DNA from: Diplosphaera chodatii
Lineage: Eukaryota > Chlorophyta > Trebouxiophyceae > Prasiolales > Stichococcaceae
DNA: 64,000 nt
Direction: 5' to 3'
NCBI GenBank assembly: GCA_032358165.1
Contig: JAALGY010000001.1
Span: 496,001 to 560,000 of the forward strand
A program made the position numbers and the translations under genes. Shown here piece by piece: positions 36,088 to 47,475 of this stretch. Position 1 is the stretch's first letter. Every line of letters starts with the position of its first letter. The notes beneath the pieces were generated by a model that searched no databases, was not told where the DNA came from, and saw nothing but the letters and a program-made list of their open reading frames with translations.

Positions 36088-37606
36088 ATGCGGTGCATCA
36101 GCATGGTGCTGTTGGCACCGGCACTGGCATCGCTTTGCGATGGGACGTGCACAGCCCGCAACCAGGACACTCAGGACAAATCAGAGCGCGTCGGCACGCC
36201 CGATGCCACTTCGCGTAGCATCAGGATAGAGGTCCCCGGCAGCGGAGGTGAATACAGCGCCAATACTCGTGCGATTGCGGACATCCGCGTGGCGGACATC
36301 CTGATCCAGTTCTGATGATGTTCCCATATTTGGGCACACAGCCTTGAGGGTCACATCGTCATTGAAACCTTGTAAAAGACATGAAAGTGGGTCTTTATTG
36401 ACAGTGGCAGTTTCTTGACCCCATGCTCATGCTTCCAGGGTGTGCGCCTTTCGTCTAACAGCCGACCAGAGATGCCTTCAACTATACAGCCTGCCTTGGT
36501 GCGGCACTGTACATTCACACAGTGTGCAGAATGCAAAGGCGTTGTGCCAGTCGCACGTGATCGGGACATGTGACAAAATGGACATGCAGGCCTGCAGACG
36601 CCGTTGCCAGGCGCCTGCAAGGCAGAGGATGTCAGGCAAGCAGGTGCATGGTATTGCTGTTGATGTGTGGGCTTTGCTTCCCATGTGTCCTGCAGCTGTG
36701 CAGCAGCAGCATGATAGCCGCTCTGATTCGCTGCAGGGTGACAAAGATGTTCACGAACAACGTGTGCATCAAGATGCGGGGCCAACAACTATGGCAATAT
36801 CAGCCTAGGCATCTCGAATGAGGGTGCGTCACCGCGCTGGGACTATGACTCAGAGCCAGTGTCAGCCAGTATCATGCTGCACTTATGCCCGCATGCATGC
36901 GCGTGTTGGTTAACTAGCGAGAAACAGCAAATTAGGACGCTGGTGCGCACTGACATATGATGGTGCCATGATGGTGACCTGCAGACTGCGATATGGTGCG
37001 GCTGCGGCACATTGCCGTCTGCAAGCAGGTCTTTTTCGAAGGTGTGCCCTGCTGCGTGCACTATGCTCAAGGTTCTCACGCCGCCTTTTCCCGAGTATGA
37101 CAACAAGTGTTGAATCAGCAGGGCCGTCTGATGCCATCCTTGGAGGTCCGAGCACCGGGATTTACATCGACACTGGCGCGGCGTGCTGGCGGCCGCACAC
37201 AGCCTACTTCTTTGTGGCACACGATTGTGCTGCTTACCTGGATGTCATCAGCAAGGTGCATTTGCTGGTTGACACAGGCATTGTGAAGTATGATCAGGAG
37301 AGCAGAGCAGTGTAGTGCAGCTAACCAGGATACCACTCTCGCTTGACATGCTGCCTGTGAGGTCATGGCAGCATAGCATGTCCCGCCGTGTGTTGCCACT
37401 CATCCCTGTGCACCATGCCGAGCCGGTGCTGCTTGCAGCATGCAGGCGACATTCGACACGTACAGCGGGTCCCGTGCCAGCGCAGCGATGGCCTGTCAGG
37501 ATGCGCCAAGGCGGGCGTTGCTATCAGCATTCTGCTAGCGGTCGTAATGTTCCTGGCGGTGGCCTGCTTCTGCTGTGCCAACTGCGCAGCTGACTGTCAG
37601 CGGTGA
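36088..37606 (+). pseudogene. Decayed paralogue of the Cys-containing membrane protein at 38632
   Basis: Exon-by-exon it matches the intact gene 2.5 kb downstream: 36088-36247 (signal peptide, then DAT.S..I.V.G.GG ending in the same phase), 36439-36498 (GCAPFV.. against GCATFTY..), about 36587-36632 (TPLPGACK against TTLPGNCK), 36737 onward (VTKMFTNNVC.. then ANNYG), 37122-37255 (ACWRPHTAYFFVAHDCA against VCWDTPSVYYFVKNDCA) and 37446-37606 (FDTYSG, then AKAGVAISILLAVVMFLAVA as the membrane helix). Lesions: a TAA replaces a Tyr codon near 36457; a one-base shift in the third exon, whose donor is GC-like; an extra base just before ANNYG near 36778; and a shift between FDTYSG and the membrane helix near 37470. 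Exon 5 is still open. One lesion could be sequencing error; four argue for a pseudogene. Confidence 0.75.
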
Positions 37607-38631
37607 TTGGCCTGCCAGGATCACGTGCGGTGCTCACACCATGCGAATCACCCGTCTGTAGCTCAGCAGCGTCTTCGGTCCTGAAGAATGTTTTGGTGCT
37701 GAGGTCTGACCAGGATAGGTGTTTGTCTGCTCCCGGGTATACTGGGGCCCGGTTGATTGTCTGATTGATTGACAGCGACGATTCCTGGGTTGTAAGTCGT
37801 ATGCGGCACCATTAAGCTGCAGACCCTGCAACCTTGGACCCTGTCGCGCATACACGCCAGCAACAAGCCTGGAATCCACAACCCAGCTGGAGACGCCCTG
37901 TACCGCCTCGTGATCTGCACCTGAGCTGGACCTACGTCAGCACGAATTTCGCACGCGCGGCACGCGCCATGGCATGCACCTTGCATCGCAGCCGTCACGG
38001 CCAGAGGCACTTTCGTCGTGCATCGAACAGCGTCTACCCACGGGCCCACGGTGAATCCACTCTCTTTCAGCGACTGCACTCCGTGAGCATATCGTAGTGC
38101 AGCCAACTTTGCGCACAGGTGCGGGCAAATGACTGTTTATCCGGATCGCAGCTCGGCAGATTGCATTTCAACATGCACTGTGGCCCATGTACAGTCGCAC
38201 CTATGATCAAAGCAGCTTGCGTCAGACGCGCCGTCGCCAGGCGTGCTGGCCTCCAGCCGTCGTCCTGCCTTTGGTTGCGTAGAGTGCATGATGTATTGTG
38301 CGCACGCCGCCTGTTGCATGCTGCAACCTGCACGCATCATGGGGTACACGCGTCCGATAATACGTTGCCAAGCGTCAGTGGTCGATCGATGCATGGTGCA
38401 CCTTGCAACGGGATGCTTGCCTAGCCCCTGGCTCCTGTCAAGCTTGCTTTGTTGCATGTCCCGCTGCAGATGGTCTGAGCACTATGCTCGGTGAATGTCA
38501 CCATCGCACACGGTAGACACATCCGGCAGCTACCAATGGGGAGGCTCGTTGAGCTGCTGCCATGGCGCCGGCTGCAGGATGTGTTGTGGCTCGACCTGCG
38601 GCTGTCGCTGCTGTGCAGGTCATCAGCAGCC
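37607..38631. other. Intergenic
   Basis: About 1 kb between the decayed and intact paralogues. No coding exon was recognised. It should hold the promoter of the intact gene. Confidence 0.4.
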
Positions 38632-40454
38632 ATGAAGCTGTTGCTAGTCAGTGCGGCGGCCCTGCTGCTGGTGTCCGGCTGCTTCGCGCAGAACAACTTC
38701 ACACGGACGGACTCCGGCATCCCGCACACAGCCGATGCAACCGCACAGAGCAAGCAGATCACCGTCAGCGGCAACGGAGGTACGGTGCTAATCTGGTCAG
38801 CTGCAACTCAAGACTCAGGCTGAGACAGTGGCTGCGCCCCCACAACGCAAACTGAAGCACGGTCTATCCACCGCCAGGCGCTCACATGCGGTGCTGCTGC
38901 CATGTACAGGCTGCGCCACGTTCACGTATACACCCGACACGAAGCCCGGCTTCAACTACAGCTCTGGCCTGGTGCGGTAGCTGCCTCAACACACGAACCC
39001 ATCGCCATGCAATCGATGCAGTGGCAGCCGCCCTGTCTTGGCCTGCCTGACGCTTCTCCATATTGTGTGCATGCAGGGCGTGCCAACGACCCTGCCCGGC
39101 AACTGCAAGCTGACCGATCTCACGTGAGTGGCTGTTGACGGCCAAACATTCATGACCGCCCTGCGGACAGTCCCCACTCACTGGCAGCACTGCTGGCGCA
39201 GCATGAGCGTACGCTGCGACCTGCATGCAGCACCTGGCAGCATGTGGCTCGGTGCTCATGTGACGCGCATGTCATTGATGGCTGCCAGGGTCTTCCCTGA
39301 CACTCTCCAGATCTGCGTGCAGGATCACGAAGCAGTACACGGCGGGCGCCTGCCCCGACACGCGCGCCAACAACTACGGCGACGACTCCCTTAACATCGT
39401 CAACAAGTGCACCGACCCCATCACATCCGCAGACACGTCCACCTGCAACAACGTGATCAGCAAGGGTGAGAAAAGGCAGTGCGCAAGCTGCCTGCTTCTG
39501 AACGATACCTGTCGACATGTTGTACGCTTACCTCTCCCACAACAGTCTTCGCACACGAGGCGCTGCAGCAACACCATCAACTTACCGGACGACATTGTGT
39601 AAGGGTTGATTCAGCGACAGCGACATGCATTGCATGCCGTGGCTGCAGCGCCGGAGGGTGCCACGGCGACCAGCGGCATCGGCCAGGGCGACGAGGTGGA
39701 CAGCGGCAACGTGTGCTGGGACACCCCGAGCGTCTACTACTTCGTGAAGAACGACTGCGCCACAGCCATCGACGTTACCATCAAGGTGCACCCCACCACC
39801 CCTGTGGACTGTCGCAGCTTCTGCTGTGCCCCCTGTGTCTGATCACACATATGTACCCATGCATGCTTGAGGCACTTTCGCCTGCGTGCATGCACCTGCC
39901 TCAGGCATTGCCCTCTCCAAGCAACACCACCCGAGCAGTTTTTCACACCCGCCCATGTGGCCTGACTCCCTGCAACCCCATGCCGTGCAGGTGTACTTCG
40001 ACACATACTTCGGCACATGCGTGGCGGCGGCCGACAGCGATGACGGCGGCGACGACGTGGGCGGCGCCGAGCCCAGCAGCGGCGGCGGCGGCCTGTCCAG
40101 CGGCGCCAAGGCCGGCATCGTGAGTCTCTCAAGCGATTGTGCACCACAAGCACATGACCAAACATCAGCGCTTGTGTCCAAAATTTGTGCATCTGATACG
40201 TGATCTGCACACCAGAGACGTACTCTATGCAGCAGTCGTTGTGTACTTGACATCAGCTTGTGCTGGTCTCTGCGATGCGACAGGCGTTGGCAAACCATTT
40301 GTTCGTCTAGCTTTTGAACATCACACAGTGCTGGCCGGTTACTGCACCCTCAATTGACATTTGCTGGCTTGTGCTCCAGGCGATTGGCGTGATTGCGGGC
40401 GTGGCACTGATTGCCGCTGTCGTCTTCTTCGCCTTCTGCCAGCTGCGCAAGTAG
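38632..40454 (+). CDS. Small single-pass membrane protein with Cys-containing ectodomain
   Basis: No family recognised. Seven exons close in phase: 38632-38779, 38910-38971, 39077-39123, 39323-39465, 39649-39785, 39991-40119, 40380-40454, giving 246 residues. Features in order: signal peptide (MKLLLVSAAALLLVSGCFAQ); an ectodomain with spaced cysteines (GCATFTYTP, LPGNCKLTD, GACPDTRANNYG, NKCTDPI, STCNNV, VCWDTPSVYYFVKNDCA, FGTCVAA); an Asp/Gly/Ser-rich stalk; and a C-terminal transmembrane helix (IAIGVIAGVALIAAVVFFAF) followed by the short cytoplasmic end CQLRK. The even number of cysteines suggests disulphides. It is predicted to be type I at the plasma membrane or in the secretory pathway. 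The decayed paralogue at 36088-37606 supports every exon. Confidence 0.8.
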
Positions 40455-41231
40455 GCCAGGAGCACGGTTGTTGTGGCCAATGTCCGAACCCCACCGCGAG
40501 GTTCCGCTATATCGGGAAGGGGACTGAAGACAGGGGAACCGGGGTGGCGGACGCTGTGCTGCTTGGAATGGGGGCAAAGCGGTCTTGGTGGGAAGCAGTC
40601 ATAATTGCCGCATCAATATCGAGCTTGTATTTCAGCGGCCGTGTGTGCGTCAGTTTCACCCTTCCGCTCATGGAGCAAAGGGAAGCATGCCGCACACTCG
40701 CCACAAGCAGCTAGGGTTCGTTTTTGATGGGGAACTGCGGTTTTGTGCATGTGCGACAGTCCATCAGGTAGTCTTGCTGCAGTAAAACTTCCATACCAGT
40801 TGTTCCTGTCGGCAATGTTCACACGTGTGAAGGGCGCTAGAGAACAGCTGTGGTGCGACAAAGGGCTTGAATTTGCACGATGCAACCTTTGCAAGGGATC
40901 GCATGCAGAGCTGCAGTCAATCAGCACCCAAAGCAGTGTGCGCATGTCGTTATTGTTCTCGGCAACAGCAGAACATTGAGCATCCAGCCCTGCTATGAAC
41001 ATCAGTGTGCCAGGTCAGATCAATGCGCACTGACCCCAATTGCTGCAAGCTTAACGACCTCATATCGGCGGACAGCGCCGCTGTTCTACTTGCTGTCTCT
41101 CAAGAGCCACTGCATGCAGTCTGCAAATTCTGAACAACATGTGCCTGCTGAGACCCCCAAAACTGCTGCTTGTACGCTGCTCGACCACAGATGAATCCCC
41201 TGTACTGTGCCGCACTAAATCTGATGTAGTG
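40455..41231. other. Convergent 3' region
   Basis: About 780 bases between the membrane-protein stop codon and the transporter C-terminal exon on the other strand. No coding signal was seen. Confidence 0.4.
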
Positions 41232-43932
41232 TCAACTCAGACTGTAGCTGGTAATGTACAAACGCTGTGTCCAGGGCCAACTGCCTGGTGCTAGTCGCAG
41301 GTTAGCAGCCATCGCAGAGTGGCATCGGCTTGTGCACCTTGCACCTCGCGAGTCCGCTCTTGGCCCTCTGTTGTCCCTCTGACCCACGTCAGCGGCCGTC
41401 GGAGGACGGCCGTCGCAGGTGCGACCACTGAGCTGCGGTCGGGGCGGCCAGCGCGATGCCCTGCTCTGGCACCTCGTCAACACGATCCCTGCCACTGAGC
41501 AGGGCAGCCGTGCTGCCGCCACCTCCGCTCCGCCGCCGGGCACTGCCGCCGCCAGCCCCTTGCGGCCCGCCTCCGCCGCCGCCGCCCGCCGCTGCTCCAG
41601 CAGGGCCACCGCCAGCGTGCTGCCGCAGATGAGCACCGCGCCGGCCATGCTCCACAGCTGCAGCGGCTCCTGTGGGGTCACACAACAGCGGCAGTCAGCA
41701 TCACAGCGATCGCCTGCCAGGGTCACAGCAGCAGTAGCTTGGAACAGTCGTTGCCTTGCACATCAGCCCGAGTACCAACTCACAGCTGGCAGGCGGTGAT
41801 GCCCCAGTCCTCAAACATGAGCGCCAACGCTGGCGCCACTCCCCAAGTCTCTGCTTGCGGCCTGGCAGAATATCTCAGTGTGGGCTGGCAGATGGAGCGG
41901 CTCACGCTGAAGATGGCCAGACCGGCGATGATGCCCCACACCACTGACAGGTACGACATGGCTGTGGCGGGTGCCGCCTTGACGTGCCGCAGCGCCATCG
42001 TCATCGTGACCTGGCTGCCATATCCCGCCACCCCTGCAGCATGGCATTGGGGTCATCTGAGGTGTGGTGCGAATGCAAGGTGCGGCTCAGGCTGGCATCA
42101 AGGCAGCCACGTTAGTGCCCGGTGAGGTTTTTTGCCTGGACCTCTGCAAGTGAGGTCATGGTGGGAGTCGAGAGCTTTGACTTCCAGTTGCTGCGGTGCC
42201 AGTTGGTCCGGCACACAACAGTACTTTACTGGCAGGCTGTGATTGCAACAGCCGGTATCTGTGTTCCTAAACCCAGCAACTTCGGCAGCGCTTGGTCAGG
42301 GTTGCGCACCTGTGCCAAACAGCGCAAGGAATGCGAGTGCGTCTGCTGGGATGGCCATGCCACTGATGGTACAGCCGATGGCTGCGCCGATGCTGGAAAC
42401 GAAGCCGAGGTAGAAGACGATCGTCTGCAGTAGTGCCAACACAGCGTCAGAGCCAATGTAGTACGCTTGTACAGGAAGGATCACAGGGCAACCGCCTCGG
42501 GTGCCCAGTGCCTGTGATCAACTGTCCAAGTGCGTTACAGCCAATACAGCAGAGCAGTCCCACCGCTGCTGGTATTGCAGCACAATGCAGGGCGCAGGAC
42601 ATGCGACAAGGTGCACACAGCTGCCGGGTGCGCACGTTGGTCTGCTCCGTGGTGCGCAGCTCCCGCACGAGGATCTTGACGAGCGCGGAGAAGGTGCACT
42701 GCGCCATGGCCACCGCCACGCCCAGGGTGCGGATGCCTGCGCCGCCGAACAGGAAGGGCGGCCGCGCAATCATCACCACGCCCACGATGCAGAAGGGGAT
42801 GCCCGTGAGCACCGTCCTGCGAAGCGAGCGTGGGAGTCCCAGTCAGCAGGCGCCACCAACACACCAGCTGCACTGTTGCCGAGACACGACTGTCATCATG
42901 AAAGTTCCCAATATGGAAAAAATAGGGTATTGGGTGAGCGACCACAGTAACAGCTCACTTGGAGGGCACCTCCCGGATGAGGATGGGGCTGAAGAGCGCG
43001 ACCAGCAGCGGCGCGAAGGACGTCAGCACCAGGCCGTCGCTGATGGGCAGCAGCACCACCTGAGGGGCAGGAGGCACACATGTGGCAAGCAGGCATTGAC
43101 AGCGCCAAATCTGGTGACATGGATGTCCGCTCGTGGAGCAACAAAACTCTGTATGACTGCTGAGTCCACCATCCTGAAGGTCGCCACGGTGTGCCCCCTG
43201 AAGATTGACTTAGGGGCGTATTGCTGGAGACAGCTCGCAGCAGGGAGGCATCCTTCCTCCAGCCGGCTCACCGTCCAGTACAGGGTGGACCCGGCTCCAA
43301 AGCCCAGCAGCCCGCGCAGCACCAGCAAGCCCCGCCGGTTGCCCAGCAGGCTGCCGCCATCTCTGCGGCTGCCGCCGCTGGCGTGCACGAGGCTGCCGCT
43401 GGCAATCCTGCTGAGGCCGCCGCCGCCGCTGCGGCTGCCATGCACCGCGCTGATCCATGCGATGCTGGCCACCTTGCGAGCAGCACAAGCCTTCGGTCAG
43501 ACAAGGCAACAGCAGCGCATCACATCCGAGCACGGGTCACCATCGCAATCCTGCAGCAATGATCGCGGTTCTTGCTTCTGGCCACAGTGTTGGGCAAATT
43601 CAGCCAGCGGCGGAAGCATGGCATTGGTCGCCTACCATAGCTGACCGCACGAGGACGATCTGCATCACGGGGATGCCGCGGCCATGCGCCAGCTTCGCGA
43701 GGATGGACATGCCGCTGCTGCACACGGTGCAGGCCGCGTACAGCAGCAGGCCCCACACGGTGCTGGAGCTGGTCTCCCGCTGAGCGGCTGGCGCTGCCGG
43801 TCTGGGCTGTGTGGCCGCCGGCGACGGGGGCATGTCCTGCAGCAGGCCAGCGCTCTCGCCGCTGCTGCCGTTATGCGCAAAGCCCTGCTCCGCATGGCCG
43901 AGCTTGTGCAGCTCGCTCAGGGCTAGCGTCAT
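41232..43932 (-). CDS. EamA/DMT-family transporter (SLC35G-like)
   Basis: Ten-helix drug/metabolite-superfamily transporter; the substrate cannot be told from sequence. Exons: 43932-43636, 43472-43272, 43059-42959, 42816-42636, 42511-42310, 42033-41923 (phases close), then about 41829-41790 and a last exon from about 41671 to 41232. Family signs: first EamA repeat with SILAKLAHGRGIPVMQIVLV, LLVLRGLLGFGAGSTLYW and LPISDGLVLTSFAPLLVALF; second repeat with CTFSALVKILVREL, GYGSQVTMTMALRHVKAAPA, MSYLSVVWGIIA and LWSMAGAVLICGSTLAVALL. The junction between the small exon carrying FEDWGITACQ and the exon carrying LWSMAG does not close in frame with a canonical donor, so the C-terminus is uncertain. 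The first 50 residues are a cytosolic Pro/Ala-rich region. Confidence 0.8.
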
Positions 43933-44810
43933 GGCAGCCAGCTGACGCCTCCCGTTGACATGGCTGCCGGCGCCTCCTGCTGTCTATCACATTGCAGGAG
44001 CTCGCAGTGCAGTGTGCAGTCGCTAGACCATCAAGACCTGCAGAACAAGCCCCTTACGGAAAGCGCTGGTGTCTGATACTTGGCGCGCAGCATGTGATTG
44101 TTTTGCGACCACCGAGAGGTCGGCTCCTGGCCCAAGCAGCGCGACGAACCGTGTGCTGGTCTCAGGTGAAAACACTGAGGAACTTCTCTGTCAGACAGAG
44201 TAATTGGAAGCTGCTGCAACAACAGTCTGCAGCAGTGCACGCCAGTCACTCTGTCTGAATGATCTAGTGCTCCGCCGCCAAAGTGGACCTGCTGAAAGGG
44301 CACTAAGCGTGTGTTTGGCATGCGCGCCCTGAATTGTCGTAACCCGTGCAAGGGCCGCGTAGGTTCCGCCGATGGAGGCCCTCAAAAGTACAGGGCGGGG
44401 TGAGCAGCAGGCCGAGCCCCTTGAGGCTGCTGCCAAAATATGCTGATGAGGTCCAAGGCCTTCAACACGCGACTGGCATCTTCCCCAGCCATCCAACCTG
44501 CCTGACGTGCCTCATTGCATACGCAGAGTTGGAAGCAAAGGTGCCGCCGCCGCCAGAGCTCAAGCAATAATCAGATGGCCCCTAAGCGGACACTACCCCA
44601 GAAGCCCCCAGTGCACAGTTCTCTTACTTCGCATGCAACAAAGCAGCCAAAATTGCGATGCCGAAGCATCCTTCAGGCACGACTGGCACACTGCCCAGCC
44701 GTTACCACCGAACCTGCGTCTTGAACCTGCAGTCATGGGATGGCAGCGTCTCAGTGTGTGCAGCTCCCCGCATCGCTTCACGAACAGACAATATTTGCCT
44801 CATCCATCAT
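43933..44810. other. Intergenic
   Basis: About 880 bases containing the transporter upstream region and the 3' end of the JmjC-type gene. A reverse-strand open frame at 44382-44567 resembles nothing known and was not assigned. Confidence 0.35.
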
Positions 44811-47475
44811 TCACAGACAACGGGTGGCGTTGCACACAGCATTTCCCACCTGAACGATAGGCTGACATTCTCCTCCTGCAGACACCATAAGCTGAAGGTG
44901 TTCCGCATGAAGGTGAGTATTTTGCCATATGACATGGCATTGCAAACTGCTTGCGCAACATCCCATTAGCTGCACGACGCCCATGGCAGTGTCACAGCAA
45001 CACTCGAAGGCGCAGTGTCCCACCGACAGCACGCGCGTCTGGTGGCAGGTGTTGCGGGGGAAGACCAGGATGTCGCCGGCGCGCATGACCAGCTCCGTCG
45101 GCTGCAGCTTCCTGGCCAGCGGGTACTTCTGCGTTGGATGCAGACGCGAGTTCAGCTGGCACAGGAGATCCACTCAATGACGCGAATGCCAGCCGAGAAG
45201 ACCAGCTCGTCTCCATGCACCTGGTCAGGGACATCCAGCATGCAGAGCTGCAGCCAAGCAGAGGGTTGTTGACTGGGCCACTACTGCGGCTGCCCCTCAC
45301 GGCCAATGGTGGTCAGCAGCATCTTTTGCACACTGGGGTCCACCTCATAGTCGGGCTTCAGCAGCTCCACCCTGGAGCGGCGGTACAGCAGGTGGCCCCG
45401 CGCATACGGGTACGTGTACGCCATCTGGCTGGACGGTATGAGCGTCACCTGCAGGCCAGGGCACCGGCGCCCTCAGCAAGCACCCTGAGAGCGCTGTTCC
45501 ATGCCCAGCCGTCCAGCGAGCGGCGGCAGAACTGTGGGTGTCATCAGCTGCCCTGCGCTTGAGCACCGCGCTGACAGTTGGGAGTTTAGGGTTCATGACC
45601 TGGGGCGCGCACCAGCTTACGGCCCTTGGCCTGCACCAGCAGCGAGGGGCTGGTGTCGTAGTGCAGGATGTGCACCGAGTCCTTTGCTGTGAGCCGCATG
45701 CGCGGCGTCGTGATGAACAGCTGCTCCTCCCCCGGCTGCCCTGCAGCGAAGCACACCCGCCACAGCCCTCAGCACGGAGGCGATCGGCTGAGCAGAGCCG
45801 ACTCCCTGCCTCTGGCTCCCGCCTGTTCTGTGTGCTAGCTCCTGGCCTGCGAGGCTCCTGTGAGCCTGGCATCTACTGCCTGCTAGGGGCTGCGAGCAAG
45901 CCCCACTGATCTGCCAACGGCCATCAGCAACGAGCAATGCGGTGCTCATCTTCTTGGGTAGCTGGCAATGTCGAGTCTGATGGGTGTCGCTTGACCAGGC
46001 TGCGCACACAGACTGTGGCCACTTCGGGATGGCGGTCAAAGTCAGTGTTCAGCAGGCAAGATGTCCAGCGGGGGTGCACACTCGACGGCTGCGTCAGGCA
46101 GTTCAGCGGCGGCTCGTCGGGGCGGTGGCCCAGGTCGGGCGGCGGCTGCCCCGAGAAGTAGTAGTGCTCGTCGGCGTAGTACATGTTGGTGAGCCGCCGC
46201 CGCAGGCGGCTCGGCTGCTGGTACGCCGCGAACTGCCTCAGCGCCATGTTCCGCAGCTTCGCCGGCACCTGCACGAGGCAAAGACACGCTCGCATGCCGA
46301 GCTGGGGACGTGTTGCTGTGTGCATTACTGGCCAACATGCGGCTGTCACCACATCACACCACACTGCATCACACGCCGGCAAGCTGCTGACAGCGCCAGC
46401 CCAGCTGCTGGCGGTGCCAGGCGTGTCAGCGCTGCTCGATGTGACCAGAGCATCGTAGCTGCGCACTGCATGAAACCAACCCTCAAGCCTGTGTGCACAC
46501 CTGGTCCGCCCTGAGGTGCGCGTCTGCATACTGCTGCTCCGTGCTGTTGGTGAACAGCGTGAAGATGTTGCTGGGCGCGATCGTCACCGTGCCCCTGCAG
46601 CAAGAACCCCAGCTCACAAGACGGCTGCACTGGTTCATGGGGCAGGCATGGCAGGGTGGACACGCTCTTGTCCGGGAGGTGCTGGCAGGGAGCGGTCCGC
46701 AGCGAGGCCGGCAGCTGCAGCGCAGCACGCTAGAAATGGCATCTCATTGATCCGCTCACCAGGCGTCTGGGTACTTCCAGCTGAGGCTGCGCAGGCTGAC
46801 TCGGCCAATGACGGGCCAGGCGCGGGCGCCCCGGCGCAGCAGCAGCGCGCGCGTGTCATTGGCGCCCCCCGGCCCGTAGCTCGCTACGAACCTGCAGTCC
46901 GCGTCAGTCGGGGCCTCCGGCCAGGTCACCTCGTCGATGAGTGCCGGGTCCAGCTGTAAGCCACCAGACAGGACGGCATAAGGTGGCCAGCATTGCCTAC
47001 GACACCACCACCAGGTGGGCCATGTACCTCGTCAAATGGTACAAAGGGCTGTGAGGTTTCGGGAACAGCGCACTGGGATGTACTATGCTGGGACGAAAGC
47101 TACCTTCTCTGGGTATGGCAGCGCATCATCAGCTGATCCTGCTGATGGGTATGCGACCAGCCGGACCACAAAGAAGATGAGCCCGATGCTCAGCAGCAGG
47201 TTGCACGCGTTGCAGCGGTTGAACACCTGCAGCGTCAGCTGTGGAGTTACATGCACGAGCCTTGGACAGTTTCTCGCAGGTGCGCAGCTGAACATAGTGC
47301 GGCGGCAGCACTGGTACCGCGGATGCGCAGCCTTGCTGTATTGAAACAGCCGGTGCTTGTACACGAGAGATGCCCTCGAGCAATGCAGCTCAGCAGCATC
47401 AGCAACGCGACGCACAGATGGCGAGAAGTTGCCAGGCTTTGGTCGCCGCCGCGGTGCGGATGGCGGCTGAGGCAT
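44811..47475 (-). CDS. Membrane-tethered JmjC/cupin_8-domain protein
   Basis: Cupin_8/JmjC folds are Fe(II)/2-oxoglutarate oxygenases acting as protein hydroxylases or demethylases. Exons placed: 47475 to about 47416, 47238-47104, 46953-46760, 46594-46501, 46268-46023, 45735-45613, 45448-45301, and a C-terminal exon from about 45131 to 44811. The junction into the last exon is unresolved and a small exon may be missing near 45230-45270. Exon 2 carries a transmembrane helix (NLLLSIGLIFFVVRLVAY) after a short basic N-terminus, which suggests a type II membrane protein. The core reads LTAKDSVHILHYDTSPSLLV (His-x-Asp iron ligands), QAKGRKLVTLIPSSQ, YPYARGHLLYRRSRVELLKPDYE and, distally, ELVMRAGDILVFPRNTCHQT (third iron ligand His). 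Those blocks in that order are diagnostic of cupin_8. A luminal, secretory-pathway hydroxylase is one inference. About 400 residues are expected. Confidence 0.7.

Noticed and set aside
36439..36498. Reassigned TAA codon to rescue the damaged paralogue
   Set aside because: TAA ends the prolyl hydroxylase gene normally at 8512-8514, and the same locus has additional frame shifts, so an altered code does not explain it.
37462..37482. A 17-base intron restoring the frame in the damaged paralogue
   Set aside because: Removing GTCCCGTGCCAGCGCAG would rejoin FDTYSG to the membrane helix, but 17 bases is far below spliceosomal intron size and the gene has other lesions.
42433..43644. A 403-residue plus-strand open frame
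   Set aside because: It runs antisense through five homology-supported transporter exons and their introns, with no recognisable motif.
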